Assembly (NCBI GenBank): GCA_034509755.1
Contig: CM067545.1
Span: 48,353,062 to 48,417,061 of the forward strand
Direction: 5' to 3'
Origin: Anisodus tanguticus
Lineage: Eukaryota > Streptophyta > Magnoliopsida > Solanales > Solanaceae
DNA length: 64,000 bases
A program made the position numbers and the translations under genes. The notes beneath the pieces are model-generated. The model was not told the DNA's origin and made no database searches. It worked only from the letters and a program-made list of their open reading frames with translations. This document shows positions 1-12,139 of this stretch, one piece after another. Position 1 is the stretch's first letter, and each line of letters begins with the position of its first letter.

Positions 1-2865
1 ATGTTCTTGGATTTCCAGCCTTAAGAAAAGTCTTACACGTTGAGGGCTTAATGGCTAATTTGATTAGTATTAGTCAACTGTGTGATGGCGATCTTGGGGT
101 AAAATTTAATAAGAATGCCTGCAAAGTTACGAATGAAGAAAATATATGTGTCATGACAGGTACAAAAATAAGTGACAATTGTTATCTTGTTGTAAGACAA
201 GAAACATTCAATAAGGCTAAGGTCGATGACACAACACTATGGCATCAAAAGTTGGGGCATGTCAACTATCACAATTTAGAAAAATTGGTCTCATATGAAG
301 CGGTTAGAGGCATACCCAAACTTAGCCATAAAGGTAAAACTGTTTGTGAAGATTGTTTGAAAGGTAAGCAAACCCGTGTCTCTCATAATGTTGTCTAACA
401 CGACGGACAACATTCAGGTACGTCTCACTATTTTTAATTGCTACATATGAATTTAATGGGTCCAATTGATTAGACAGTCTAGGAGGCATGAGGTATTCCT
501 TTGTGATAGTAGATGATTAGATCCGACCATGGAAAAGAATTTGAAATTAGTTCATTCACAAATTTTTGTGAGAAAAATAAAGTTTTCCATGAGTTTTCTG
601 CCCCAAAATTCCTCAACAGAATGGGGTTGCAGAACGGAAGAATATGACATTGCAAGAAATGGCTAGAGTGATGCTTAGTTCTAAACATTTGTCAAAAATT
701 TTATGGGCAGAAGCCTTGAATATTACTAATCACATAGCTAATATAGTCTATTTAAGGCCAAGAACAAAGATGACACCCTATGAGATTATAAATGGAAAGA
801 AACCAAACTTGCGTTACTTTCATGTTTTTGGGTGTATTTGTTATATGTTAAATGATAGGGATCATTTGGCAAAATTGAATCTAAGAGTGATAAAGGAATT
901 TTTGTTGGCTATTCACAAAATAGTCATGCTTATCGAGTATACAATCTGAGATCCAGAACTGTATATGAGTCTGTAAATGTTATCTTTGATGATCTTTCTG
1001 ATATTTCAGGAAAAACTACTGAAAATAACATTATAGATATAGTGGAAAGTCCACAGATTGTAGAAGAATCGGATGTTTCCATAAATATTGCCACATCTAA
1101 AACAACATCTGTAACAACAACAGAGACCACAGAGGCCAAAGATGAGGAGTCCAGTGCTGAATTGTTAGACCAAGTTCGTAGGAACCCCTCATCAGGGATT
1201 AGGAAGAATCATCCAACAGGCCAAGTGGTAGGGGGAGTTTTTGAAAGAATTAGAACAAGAGGCAAAGAACTACTCAACTATAGAGAAATGGTAAGGTATG
1301 TGTGTATGTCAACCATATACCAAGAGGTTAGTCTTTCTTTTTTTATATCTACATTAGAACCAAAGAATGTTGTAGAAGCACTTAAAGATAATTTCAAGAT
1401 ACAAGCAATACAAGAAGAGCTTGAACAATTTTCTCGAAATGAAGTTTGGGACTTAGTTCCACGTCCAAAAAATACAAATGTAATTGGAACTAAGTTGATT
1501 TTTAAAAATAAATCAGACGAATCGGGAACAGTTGTTAGAAACAAAGAACGTCTGGTTGCACAAGGTTATAATCAGGTTGAAAGAATTGATTTTGATGAAA
1601 CTTTCGCACCTATAGCTAGAATCGAGTCGATCAGACTTTTACTTGCTATTGCTTGTTGTCTGATAATTACTTTACACCAAATGGATGTAAAAGGTGCCTT
1701 CTTAAATGTATCTAGACAAGGAGGTATATATTGAAAAAACAAAAGGATTTTAAGATCCTTACCATCCACATTATGTGCACAAGCTTAAAAAGGCTTTGTA
1801 TTGGTTGAAACAAGCCCCTCGTACATGGTATGGTTGTTTAACTAACTTTCTTCTTGAATTTGGTTTTAACCATGGAGAAGCTGATCATACTTTGTTTATT
1901 AAACTACACGGTGTAGATATTATAATTGCTCAAATCTACGTGGATGACATAGTCTTTGGATCGACTTCGCAGTCGTACCTAAATTCATTTGTTGAAACTA
2001 TGTCATCGACATTTGAAATGAGCATGATTGGGGAATTAACTTTTTTCTTAGGCTTGCAGATAAAGCAAAGTGAAGATGAGATTTTCATCTCACAGAGTAA
2101 ATATGCCTAGAATCTAGTTAAAAGATTTGGTTTGGAGAACACTAAACATATGAAAACGCCAATGGGTTCATCGCATAAGGTATGTAAGGATAATATGGGT
2201 GAAAATGTCGATCCAACATTATATCGATCTATGATAGGTAGCCTTCTTTATCTTACTGCTAGTCGCCTAGATATAATGTATAGTGTTTGTGTTTCTGCAC
2301 GTTTTCAAGCCTGTCCCACTTAAATATCGTGAAACGTATTATTCGATATGTTGCTGGCACATGTGAGTTGGGAATCTGGTATTCCAAAGACACTAATCCT
2401 AACTTAATAGGATTTAGTGATTCGAATTGGACTGGAGATGTGGGTGATAGAAAAAGTACAAGTGGAGGATGATTTTATCTTGGCAATAACCTTGTTTCAT
2501 GGTATAGTCGTAAACAAAATTGTGTCTCACTTTTCAATTGCTGAATCTGAATATCTAGCAGCTGGAAGTTATTGCTCTCAATAATATGGATACGACACAT
2601 GTTAGACGACTATGGATTTACTAGCCACATTTTGATTTTGTACTGTGATAATTTGAGTGCTATAAATATTTCCAAAAATCCAGTTCAGCACTCACGTACA
2701 AAACATATTGATATTAGACATCACTTTTTAAGAGATTTAGTTGAAAAACAACTAGTTCAAATTGATGTTGACACTCTTCATCAACTAGCTGATATTTTTA
2801 CAAAAGCTTTGGACCATGAGAGATTTTCTAGTTTAAAGAAATCTCTTGGTCTTTGTAATATCTAA
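1..2865 (+). pseudogene. Sirevirus-type Ty1/copia pol remnant, 5' truncated by the window edge
   Basis: Decayed polyprotein of a Ty1/copia retrotransposon. In order: GAG-pre-integrase (51-398, with NLISISQLCD, WHQKLGHVNYHNL and CEDCLKGKQ zinc-binding residues), integrase core remnants (about 400-949), reverse transcriptase (about 1380-2110, with FDETFAPIARIESIRLLLA and the catalytic YVDDIVFGS) and RNase H (about 2130-2865, ending in LADIFTKALD). Reading is broken by several stops and frameshifts, including after 1734, at the TAG near 2108 and around 2470-2570, so it cannot make a polyprotein. The wording of the pre-integrase block and the polypurine tracts downstream point to the Sirevirus (SIRE/Maximus) lineage. 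Capsid, protease and the 5' LTR would lie left of the window. Family assignment is from remembered motifs, not a search. Confidence 0.9.
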
Positions 2866-3730
2866 AAAGGCATTTTTGGTGAATGTCAATTGAAATGTTG
2901 TCTAACATTTCGAGTGACATTTACCTATGTTATATCACTAAATGATTATTGTTGATGTATGATGCATAACTTTTGGTCACACAAGCATGATCCTTCAATA
3001 AGAATATGTTATCAAAGTGATATCGTTCTCTGCGATGATAAAAAGTGAGTATCAAAATAAGGTAAAGCCTTTACAAATATTTGACAACTGTGAAAAATGG
3101 ACAAAGCCTGTGAAAAGATATCGTTCCTATTCTATAGGAGTATCGAGTGCTTCAATAGAGATTTGAGAATACCATAAAAGTATTCTTATTTTTTACACAA
3201 AAAAATCTTTTATATGTGTTATATGATTAGACCAAGGACACGATGGGAAAATATTACATTGGTCCAGTGGTCAAACTCATAAAGTGCATATAAAATGTGT
3301 CATGGTTTGTTGCCAAATCTGAAAATTCTTGTGGGATCAAAATACTTGTGTCGTCCAAAATGTTGATAACATTGTTGTTGACATTTTCAGAATGTGATAT
3401 GTGTTGGGATGTTGTTCTTATCTGATTTTTGAAATAGCAAATTTTACTCCCTATTATATGCCTTATTTAATGGAATTTCAGAATTTAAAATAATAAGATT
3501 AAGTTTTATTCCTACCGTGATGTTTATTTTTTATCCCAATATTTTAGGTGTAAGTTATTGTGTAAAATTGAAACACCTAAAAATAAGGGATTTTTGTTGC
3601 TAAGAAAAGGTTTGTCATGTATATAAATATTCCTCTCATTTGCTATTATTTTATCATTTCTGATTTTCCAATAAAAATAAAAATAAAGGGAGGGAAAATC
3701 ATATCGGGTATACATCTACCTACCTAACCA
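2866..3730. other. Non-coding 3' internal region of the Sirevirus copy
   Basis: AT-rich stretch between the RNase H remnant and the env-like remnant. It has no credible open frame, only short chance ORFs. Position inside the element is the only reason to assign it to the Sirevirus. Confidence 0.5.
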
Positions 3731-4015
3731 ATGGAATCACCAAACCAAACTCAAATCTCTATCAGAAACTCTAACTTTTCAAAACCCTCTCCCAAATTTT
3801 CACCAATGGAAACATCACCAATGTTAGAACAAATGTCATTCAATATCCACTCCAACACTCCAATGAGCACAAGCCCTCCAATGAATACGAAGGCTTCCAA
3901 GCACATGATCCCCAACAAACATAACAGCCATCCTCTTCCTCCAATCTCCCAAAAAACTCATGTACCCCTGGAAGAAGGAAGCTGAAAATAAAAATGTTGC
4001 CAAAATGTCACCAAT
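3731..4015 (+). pseudogene. Sirevirus env-like / third-ORF remnant (deleted middle)
   Basis: An 84-residue Ser/Pro/Thr/Asn-rich open frame (start MESPNQTQIS) ends in PLEEGS. The DNA around its end (about 3960-4040) is closely matched, in reverse complement, by 11090-11190 in the second Sirevirus copy. There the same 3' sequence follows a much longer env-like coding region. This copy therefore seems to keep only the start and end of the extra ORF that Sireviruses carry after pol, with the middle deleted. No transmembrane or fusion motifs are visible, and the product would not be functional. Confidence 0.45.
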
Positions 4016-4160
4016 TTTCTGAGCAACACTGGTCTAGGACAGTCTACAAAATGACTTGTGGATCAAATTGAAAAAATTAACCAACAGATTTCTGAGGTTG
4101 ATACTACAAGAAATGCCCTGATACAAGCTAGAGACGATTTCATGATGATACTTTCTTCAC

Positions 4161-4592
4161 AAAAAGGGGGAGATGATGCTGATGCAGGGGGAGGAAGCAA
4201 AAGGTTGTTGTGCAGAGGAAGTTGAAGTTGTTATGCAGGAGTAGAAAGCTGCTGGAAGTTGCTGCTGTTGTATGATGAGTAAGGAAGGAGTTGTTGTTGT
4301 TGTCGATGTTGTATGATGATCTTTAGTGGATTGATATTGATATTTGTTGACAATAAATATTTCTATTTATGGTTTGTAAATATTGGATTATATGTGATAT
4401 GTGTGCTCATATTTTTTTCTTTTCTAATCCTATGAATCGGTATACCCATGTTTGCTTGTATGCCATCACATGTTAAGGGGGAGTAAGACCTTGAAATTGT
4501 CGATCACAAATGTCGGACAACATTTGTAACAACATCCTAAGTCAACTTTATATTTTAATGAGTTTTGTGAAGGAAGGCAAAAAGGGGGAGAT
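4161..4592 (+). repeat. Multiple polypurine tracts upstream of the 3' LTR
   Basis: Repeated AAAAGGGGGAGAT-like tracts occur at 4161-4174, 4184-4193, 4474-4483 and 4580-4592. The last lies immediately before the LTR and is the likely plus-strand primer. Several PPT copies before the 3' LTR are a known hallmark of Sireviruses. The inverted copy has matching tracts near 10841-10857, 10931-10942 and 10951-10967. Confidence 0.7.
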
Positions 4593-5394
4593 TGTTAATG
4601 TTGGATTTGGTGTTGTGACATTTGGCCCAACATATCTCCTAAAGTATTAATATGAATGTGTAAGTATATTGGGACAAATATTGCACAACATTCGGACCAA
4701 CATTTTCTGAACTGATTTTGCATTACTTCACGCGATGCAGTAATATTTGTGTAATTATTACAATAAGGTAAAAATGACTTGGTAAGGTAAAAAGGAGCTG
4801 GTAAAAAATGAGTGAGGACTACGTCAAAAGTTGTTTCTTGTCGTGAGGATCAAGCCAAAGTTGTTGAGATTATTACTCCATGATCTTCTCCAACCAATCC
4901 CACCAGCAGTCCACCTTTCCCTCAACTTCCACAACTGATCGATGATTTTTCAAGGAATACTTTCTAATATAAATAGAGAGGCTACTACAGAGTATCGAAA
5001 TCCATAACCAGAAAGTAAAAATACCAAGAGAGCTCTCAGAATTTCATCTCAGAAATCTGGATCACCAGTGTTGCCTGAGTGTGTTGACAAGCGATTGTAG
5101 TGAGTGGTTGTCTATGTCTACTTAGTTAGATTTTTCAGTCAGAAGTGATCTGCGACTTCAACTTTTAATTCCTTTCCGTTTTATCTTGTAAATATGTAAA
5201 TAAAGGAATTTGTATATTTGTATATAATATGTATACAATACATTTGGTCATTGACTATCATAAGTTATATTATATATACAACTTATGAAAATTTAAAACC
5301 TTTGTGTTCTTTAAATTTACGCTGCATTTACTCTTCAAAGTTTTCTGTTTTGCTAAAGTATTGTTACTGGTGTCAGACGACATAATTTCCGACA
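4593..5394 (+). repeat. Sirevirus LTR, copy 1
   Basis: Begins TGTTAATGTTGGATTTGG directly after the AAAAAGGGGGAGAT polypurine tract and ends near TTTCCGACA. Two further copies exist in the window: reverse complement at about 9990-10746 and direct at about 50925-51755. A TATAAATAG-like box lies near 4967. Some similarity between copies 1 and 3 continues past the chosen 3' end into a TTGGCAT motif, which may be a decayed tRNA-Met primer site, so the boundary could be off by about 15-40 bases. Confidence 0.75.
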
Positions 5395-6894
5395 TTCGGA
5401 AAAAGAATTGGCATTCGAGTATATTTAATTTTGTTTTTATTGTTCCATAGCCCCCTTCAGAGTTATTTTATTCTACTCAAGTAGTAATTAATCATAAAAC
5501 AATGTTCTGTCGTTATCTCTTTGAATAATGGGAGGAATTTAGTGGCAAACTTAAATATACAAATTAACACAAAAAAATATCAGAAACATTAGGAAAAGAA
5601 GGAAAAAGACAGACAAGGGCATAAGTGAAAATATACCATATTACAAGTAACGGTTTATCATAACTTTTCTTTGAATAACATATTATGGTGACATCTAAAT
5701 ATTCGTATGAAAGATAAACAAAATTCCAAGCTTGTAGTAGTAATACTTTTTACATAACTCGCGAAATTATGTTTTATGCACATGACATAATTAAGTTGTG
5801 TTTAATTAATCTTCACTAAAAGTGATTAATAGGCCGTTCAAGGAATTGTGGCACAAATTATTGCCTTTTTTTGGGGACAATTACAAATAGCATTTGGAAA
5901 GAAACTTATTATTGTATATTTACAATTTTTATTTATTTATTTGGAGTTGAATTTGTTATCTAACTTTACCGTAATATTCAAGAAATAGTTGTGAATTGTG
6001 AAAGTGAATAATGCATGTGCATGTGCATGTGCATGTTACGTATTCCATCCTTGAAAAGCAAGATTGTCACCACGTGATCAAAGTCAATAAAATCTTTCAG
6101 CACACATATGATAGATTCATGCAAGTGGGTTGAGATTTATGTCAGCTAATGGCCCATTGTTAAATCATCATAAAGGTAATTAAAGATAACTAATCTTATA
6201 ATTGATGGAATTAGTTAATACTATAGTATTCTAAAATCACAAAAAGAAATACTAAGTGCTAGAAATTAGTTATGAAATTCATCGCTAATTAATCGTTAAA
6301 TAATTCGTATCTAACATGATTTTTAATAATTCATCGCTAAATTCATTATTAAATAGAACTAATGACAATTTTTTATTGTTTTAGTCATGGAAATTATCCT
6401 TTGTTAATATTTTTTTTATAGTGATGAATGCATTGGTCGACCATATCAAAATTCATTTACACTATACATATATAACTACATATAATTAGATATGTCCTCT
6501 TTATTACACTTTTTGTCCGATATTCTTGTTTGGTTACTCTTTTGATATGTAGATGTCAAAAACTATTGTCACTTTATAAAAGTATTAGTACTATACTTAC
6601 ATCCGCAAAGCTACCCGCTACGTACATTGAAGAAAGAGAAAGCTTTAATAAAACAATAAAGCATTCATAGACTTCCTCAAAACCAAGTTTAAGTTCCTGT
6701 CTTTATGGTCAATGATCCTATATAAATTCCATCCTTTATAAGCAAAACAAGAAAAATATTTAAATATTTGAAAATAGTATAAATCCAAAGTATTTCATAC
6801 TCAAAATTATTTATATCATGCTCATAAGTCATAGCGATCCACATATTATTCGTAAAGGATGTTACAAATTAGGAAAAATTAGCCATCAAACTAC
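5395..6894. other. AT-rich non-coding stretch
   Basis: No gene seen. It holds a short TGCATG hexanucleotide run near 6012-6036 and loosely repeated motifs like ATTCATCGCTAA around 6280-6360. No coding-like frame, TIR pair or tRNA/rRNA signal was recognised. Confidence 0.5.
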
Positions 6895-6910
6895 TTAAAT
6901 TTGCATTCCT

Positions 6911-7024
6911 TTTCCAAAAAGGTGGAACTCCCACCCCAGGAGCCCCCACATCCCGGTCCGACAGGTCTGTGAAGGAGGTAAATCATTGTGACTCAATTGA
7001 TTTCAAATGTTAGATCAGTACCAA
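6911..7024 (-). mobile_element. Short SINE-like insertion with 16-bp target duplication
   Basis: A 114-bp insert is bounded by a perfect 16-bp direct repeat TTAAATTTGCATTCCT at 6895-6910 and 7025-7040. The body contains CACCCCAGGAGCCCCCACAT and CGGTCCGACAGGTCTGTGAA, a GC-rich block unlike the AT-rich surroundings. It resembles what I remember of the 3' part of Solanaceae SINEs. Target duplications of this length are typical of LINE-driven retrotransposition. Orientation is inferred from the T-run (A-rich in reverse) at the left end, and the copy looks 5' truncated. Confidence 0.65.
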
Positions 7025-7559
7025 TTAAATTTGCATTCCTGGAAAGAAGAATCAGAGCATAATTATTTTGTACTTAAAAGACACTTTAGAGATAATTAAT
7101 AACCCATGTATTGTACGAAAATTTGGAAGTAAATAGATACTTGTATAGTTTGCATACAAATTATTTAGGTGTAATTACGGTCCAAATACTCCATCTTCTT
7201 CGGCCCTTCAAATCACTTGATCCATTTCTTTTCCACTCCGTCTTCCTCTTGTCTTCTCCTCTAAATCCACTGCCACTCACCAGACTTCTTTTTTTCCACT
7301 TCCGGTTCATCTAGTAAATTTTTTCTCTTTGACAGTGGGTAAAAACGGTTGCAAAGGGATTCGAGGAATTCAATGCTTGGTTTTTGCAAAGGGGGGAGTA
7401 GTTTTACCTTAAATTTACTTCTAAAAACTTGTCATACACGACATGCCTTTTTCTTCTTCTTCTTCCTCATAGCGACTTAGGCGTCTTCCTGCAGTCAAAG
7501 ATCTTTTTTTCTTAAAAGAATTGTTGAATTCAATTTTTAGATATTGGTTTCAATATAGT

Positions 7560-7950
7560 GTTTTGGACGGTTAAGAGTCCATGTTACCATTCCATTTTCG
7601 AGGTGAGACTCGTAACACTCCTCGTACGCCCAGACATCGTTAACTGAAACGTGGACAATATAATTTGGAGGTAACACCGACGAACGAAGAATTGGTATGG
7701 ATATATCTCTGATACCATGTAAATAATGGATCTTGAACCTAACTCAATATCAAAAGATAGCTTGTGGGATGATTGTCCAAGTACATATAAAGAGTCCATG
7801 TTCCAGAGAAAGAATTGATGGTCTTGGACCCGTTCTAGTGGCTGAGCAAAATGAGTTCTTCTGCAATTGGGTTGTAGGAAAACAGAGAAAGAAACTAACA
7901 ACGGTTGCTTTGACTTTAGGAGCAATAAATCACAGTCGTCGGATTTCAAA
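7560..7950 (-). mobile_element. TRIM-like LTR retrotransposon remnant
   Basis: Read on the minus strand: an LTR tail (about 7950-7718), then TGGTATCAGAG at 7717-7707, the classic initiator tRNA-Met primer-binding site. About 90 bp of non-coding internal sequence follows, then a purine-rich ACGAGGAG and TGTTACGAGTC starting at 7617, which looks like the next LTR start. Both LTR pieces share AACATGGACTCTT. An LTR-PBS-tiny interior-PPT-LTR order is diagnostic of TRIMs. The second LTR is truncated or diverged, so this is a remnant. Confidence 0.55.
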
Positions 7951-8180
7951 GATTTGTTTTAGAGATCAGTTTGGGTACTCCGAAGTGAAGAGTGGAATCA
8001 AATTGGGGGTTTTGAATTCGTTATCTATACACTGTAAATTGAGTTGGTTTCCTGTGTTTATACCAAGTATATACATTATATATGCAAAGTGTATTGATGT
8101 AACTATGTAACTATACTTTGTATACGTTATAATTTGAGTTGATTTAATGTGTTTAGACAAAACATATACATTATGTATAA

Positions 8181-8212
<32 letters not shown>
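8181..8212. repeat. (AT)n microsatellite
   Basis: Uninterrupted TA dinucleotides. They generate spurious YIYIYI-type open frames on both strands. Confidence 0.9.
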
Positions 8213-8217
<5 letters not shown>

Positions 8218-8218
8218 A

Positions 8219-8547
8219 CTGAAAGAAATAATCTCTTGATTATTTTCATTAATGAAAGAGTATGTATACAATTTACAATTTTTCATAATAGAAATCATAT
8301 TCCTATTCTACTCCCAAAACCATATTCTAATAGTACAAGACTCCTATAATTATGGTAAGTGTACAATACTAATTAATACAATATTTACCCTAAATTATTA
8401 CAACAACATTACCGAAAATGCTGCCCTAAACCGTGATATACACGGTATATCACCGTGTATATCACGGCTAAATATGTGCAAAACCGAGACCAATCACGTG
8501 ATATACACTTATTATGGTAAGTGTATATCATGTGTATATTTAACACA
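8219..8547 (-). repeat. Ale/Retrofit-type copia LTR, copy 1
   Basis: Minus-strand LTR starting TGTGTTAAAT just after the polypurine CTGCGGGGG at 8548-8556, and ending about TTTCTTTCA at 8219. It contains palindromic blocks such as CGTGATATACACGGTATATC. A diverged second copy with the same layout lies at 42910-43200. It is the 3' LTR of the pol remnant to its right. Confidence 0.7.
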
Positions 8548-8549
8548 CC

Positions 8550-9986
8550 CCCGCAGTCATAGCGGGCGGTCTTCATATGCTGAGACTATCCCTAAAATCT
8601 TCAAAAAGGACCGAGGGAAGACCCTTTGTAAAGATGTCTGCAATTTGATACATGGAAGGGACATGACAGACGCGTACTTGTCCACGAGCTACCCTTTCGC
8701 GAACAAAGTGAATGTCCATCTCGATGTGTTTAGTGCGCTGGTGTTGAACTGGATTACCAAAAAGGTAGATGCCACTAACATTATCACAATACACCAAGGT
8801 AGCTTTCTGAATATGACAATGAATCTCTAAAAGAAGATTACGTAACCATCATGATTCCGAAACCACATTGGCCACCCCTCGATACTCGGCCTCTGCACTA
8901 GAGCGTGATAATGTCGACTGACGCTTCGCAGGCCATGAGACCAAGTTATTACCAAGAAACATGCAATAGCCGGACGTGGAACGTCTGGTATCCGGACAAC
9001 CACCCCAATCAGCATTTGTATACGAGACAAGTGTAGATGTCGAAGACAGATATAAATGTAAGTCATAGTCAAGTGTTCCCTGGATGTATCGAATAATGCA
9101 TTTGAGTGCATTCATGTGCTCAACTCTGGGATCATGCTTAAACAAGAACACCTGCTGTACGGCATACGTAATATTTGGTCTCGTGAAAGTAAGATATTGA
9201 AGAGCCCCTGCAAGACTGCGATAGCATGTCAGATCCTCGTAAGGTGAGCCAGTCGCAACACCCAACTTGGATTTAGTATTAACTGTAGTGGAAGTAGACT
9301 TGCATGAGTACATACCAGCTCCCTCAATGATCTCAGCTACATACTTACGTTGTGATAAGAATAACCCACCTGCATGACGAGTGACAGCAATCCCAAAAAA
9401 GTAACTCAAGGGCCCCAAGTCTTTCATAGCAAACTCAGAACTGAGCATTGTCATGATAGACTAGCGTAATGCATCAGAAGAGGCAGTCAAGATAATATCA
9501 TCCACATATAATAGTATATAAGCCAGGGAAGAACCACGATGATATATGAACACTGAATTATCCGATCTGGTGAGAGAAAACCCAATAGTCGAAATATAGT
9601 CTGCAAATCTCTTATACCAAGCATGTGGAGACTGCTTAAGCCCATACAATGACTTATTCAATAAACATACATGATGAGGATGTTTGGGATCCTGAAACCC
9701 CAAGGGCTGATGCATATAGACTGTCTCCTTAAGATCACCATGTAAGAAAGCATTCTTCACATCTAGCTTATGAATGAGTCATGCTTTCGAAAGAGCTAAG
9801 CTGAGCACAGTGCGAATGGTAGCCGGCTTGACCACCGGACTAAATGTCTCACCACAATCCACATACACCGAATAATATTAACACCAGATAGACGGAGCAC
9901 CAACTCCCACGTCTTATTATCAATAAGAGCATTATATTCGTCAGTCATAGAAATTTTCCAATTCGGGTCATTTAAAGCAGACACAT
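8550..9986 (-). pseudogene. Ale/Retrofit-type copia pol remnant (RT and RNase H)
   Basis: Minus-strand reverse transcriptase and RNase H of a second copia lineage. From 9986 downward: linker (NPNWKISMTDEYNALIDNKTW), RT with VKNAFLHGDL-like and KSLYGLKQSPHAWYKRF blocks, catalytic LLYVDDIILTASSD near 9480-9530, then KDLGPLSYFFGI, RNase H (NADWGGCPDTRRSTSGY, RSSAEAEYRGVANVV) and the end block VQHQRTKHIEMDIHFVRE to ADIFTKGLP near 8600. Frames change at about 9790, 9457 and 8830. Gag, protease and integrase are missing: at about 9986 the sequence jumps into an inverted Sirevirus LTR. Confidence 0.88.
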
Positions 9987-9989
9987 AAC

Positions 9990-10746
9990 TTTAAATTTTC
10001 ATAAGTTATATATATAATATCACTTATGATAGTCAATGACCAAATGTATTGTATATATATTATATGTAAATATACAAATTCCTTTCTTTACATATTTACA
10101 AGATAAAACGGAAGGAATTAAAAGTTGAAGTCGCAAATGACTTTTGCCTGAAAAATCTAACTAAGTAGACATAGAAAACCTCCCATTACAATTGCTCCGT
10201 ACAAAACTAATCTAGAATCTAAACAACAATTGTAATATTGGACAGAATGTTGTCAACGCACTCAGGCAACACCAGTGATCTAGATTTCTGAGATGAAATC
10301 CCGAGAGCTCTTTTGGTATTTTTACTTTCTGGTTCTGGATATCGATACTCTGTAGTAGCCTCTCTATTTATAGTAGAAAATCTTCCTTGAAAAGCTCATC
10401 GATCAGTTGTGGAAGTTGAGGAAAGGTGGACTGCTGGTGGGATTGGTTGGAGAAGATCAGGGAGTAATAATCTCAACAGCTCTGGCTTGATCTTCACGAT
10501 AAGCAACAACTTTTGATTTAGTCCTCACTCATTTTTTACCAACCCCTTTTTACCTTGCCAAGACGTTTTTACCTCAAGTAATATTTACACAAATATTACT
10601 GCATCGCGTGAAGTAAGGCAAAATGTGTTCAGAAGATATTTGTCTGAATGTTGTGCAACATTTGTCCCAACATACTTACACATTCATATCATTACTTTAG
10701 GAGATATGTTGGGTCAAATGTCACAACACCAAATCCAACATTAACA
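9990..10746 (-). repeat. Sirevirus LTR, copy 2 (inverted, 3' truncated)
   Basis: Reverse complement of the copy-1 LTR. It starts TGTTAATGTTGG at 10746 and is cut off near 9990, where copia pol of another lineage begins, so about the last 100 bases of the LTR are missing. A TATAAATAGAG-like promoter box is visible near 10364-10374 on the minus strand. Confidence 0.8.
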
Positions 10747-12125
10747 ATCTCAGTATACAAACCACAAATAGAAATATTCATTGTCAACAAATATCAGTAT
10801 TAATCCACTAAAGATCCTCATAAAACATCGACAACAACAACATCTCCCTCCTTTCTCATCATACAGCAGCTTCCAGCAGTTTTCTACTCCTGCATAACAG
10901 CTTCAACTTCCTCTGCACAACAACCTTTAGCTTTCTCCCCCAGTATCAGCATCATCTCTCCCTTTTTATGAAGAAAGTAGCATCATGAAATGGTCTCTAG
11001 ATTGTATCAGGACATTTCTTGCATCATCAACCTCAGAAATCTGTTGGTTAATTTTTCCAATTTGATCCACAAGCCATTCTGTAGACAGTGTAGACTGTCC
11101 TGCACCAGTGTTGCCCAGAATATTGGTGACATTTCTGAAAATATTTTCACTTTCAGCTTCCTTCTTCCAGGGAAAGTTGATGACTATGTCCTTGCTCTAT
11201 AAATTTGTTTTGTTTACAGTGTAAAGCTCATGAGCCTTCCTTAAAGTCTCTTCACTCTTAGGCTCAAATCCTTGGGTGGTTAATACTTTGTAGATCAGAG
11301 AGGAAAAATGAAGGATTGAAGTTGATTCTTTCTCAACCAAGTTGGCAATTTGATGAAATATCATTTTTTCCAAATCAACTTTCAAACCTTTCCCAATTTT
11401 ATACAACAGGGTGGCTTGTTCAAATGTCACAATTGACTCATTTATTGAAGGAAGCCAATTGTGAATAACAATTTTGTGGAGGGTTGAAAACAGGGCTGTT
11501 AGTTTGAAGGTTGGACATCTAGGGATCCACTTCTTCATCATACCTCCAGTGAGATATTCAATCACTTCATCCCTATTGTCTATGACATTTTCTGCTTATC
11601 TAACATTATCTCCAGCATGTAGTCCCATACTTGATTTATAATAGAAGGCGTAAACAGATAGACCTTGTTGTAGAGATATACCTTCCCAAATTTCATTTAG
11701 GAGGTCTTCTCTACAACAGGGCTCAGATTAGCATAAAACAACCTTACTACTTCATCAACATAATGTTCTTTTTCTGTGACAGTTTTAAGAAGTTGTCTAT
11801 CCTTACAGAATTCTACCAAACCATATTCAGCACATGAAGCAAATATCTAATACATTTCAAGTCTAATCACTCTATTCTTGTAACAGTCCCACATATCATA
11901 GTTAGTTTTAAAATAGAATTTATCTGAGCAAGCAGATACCTTAAAGTCTGAATAGGTGGATTCGGTACTGCTGGAGGATGTTGTAGCTTGTGCTTCTTCC
12001 GATGTTGGCTGAAATATAGCCTGAGATATTGTGGCATCAGTGGAAACATTTGGAGCAGCACTAGACTTTGCAGGTCTGGGAACTCCTTTTGGAAAAGGAG
12101 TGTCATTTGGGATTTCCCTTTACTC
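10747..12125 (-). pseudogene. Sirevirus 3' region with env-like / plant-transposon-protein ORF remnant
   Basis: Minus strand, upstream of LTR copy 2. The best-preserved open piece (11565-11197, 122 aa) contains WIPRCPTFKLTALFSTLHKI, HNWLPSIN and LLYKIGKGLKVDLEKMIFHQ. This resembles the 'putative plant transposon protein' domain annotated in the env-like third ORF of Sireviruses. Further fragments in other frames run from 12125 down to 11570 and end in the same 3' sequence seen at 3960-4040. Many stops and shifts make it non-functional. Between 10747 and 10970 are PPT-like tracts and a poly-Gln-like CAACAA run. The domain name is from memory. Confidence 0.6.
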
Positions 12126-12139
12126 AATACTTCAGTTGC

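Noticed and set aside
7733..8110. 125-residue plus-strand frame
   Set aside because: It is antisense to the TRIM-like LTR and primer site; no domain recognised.
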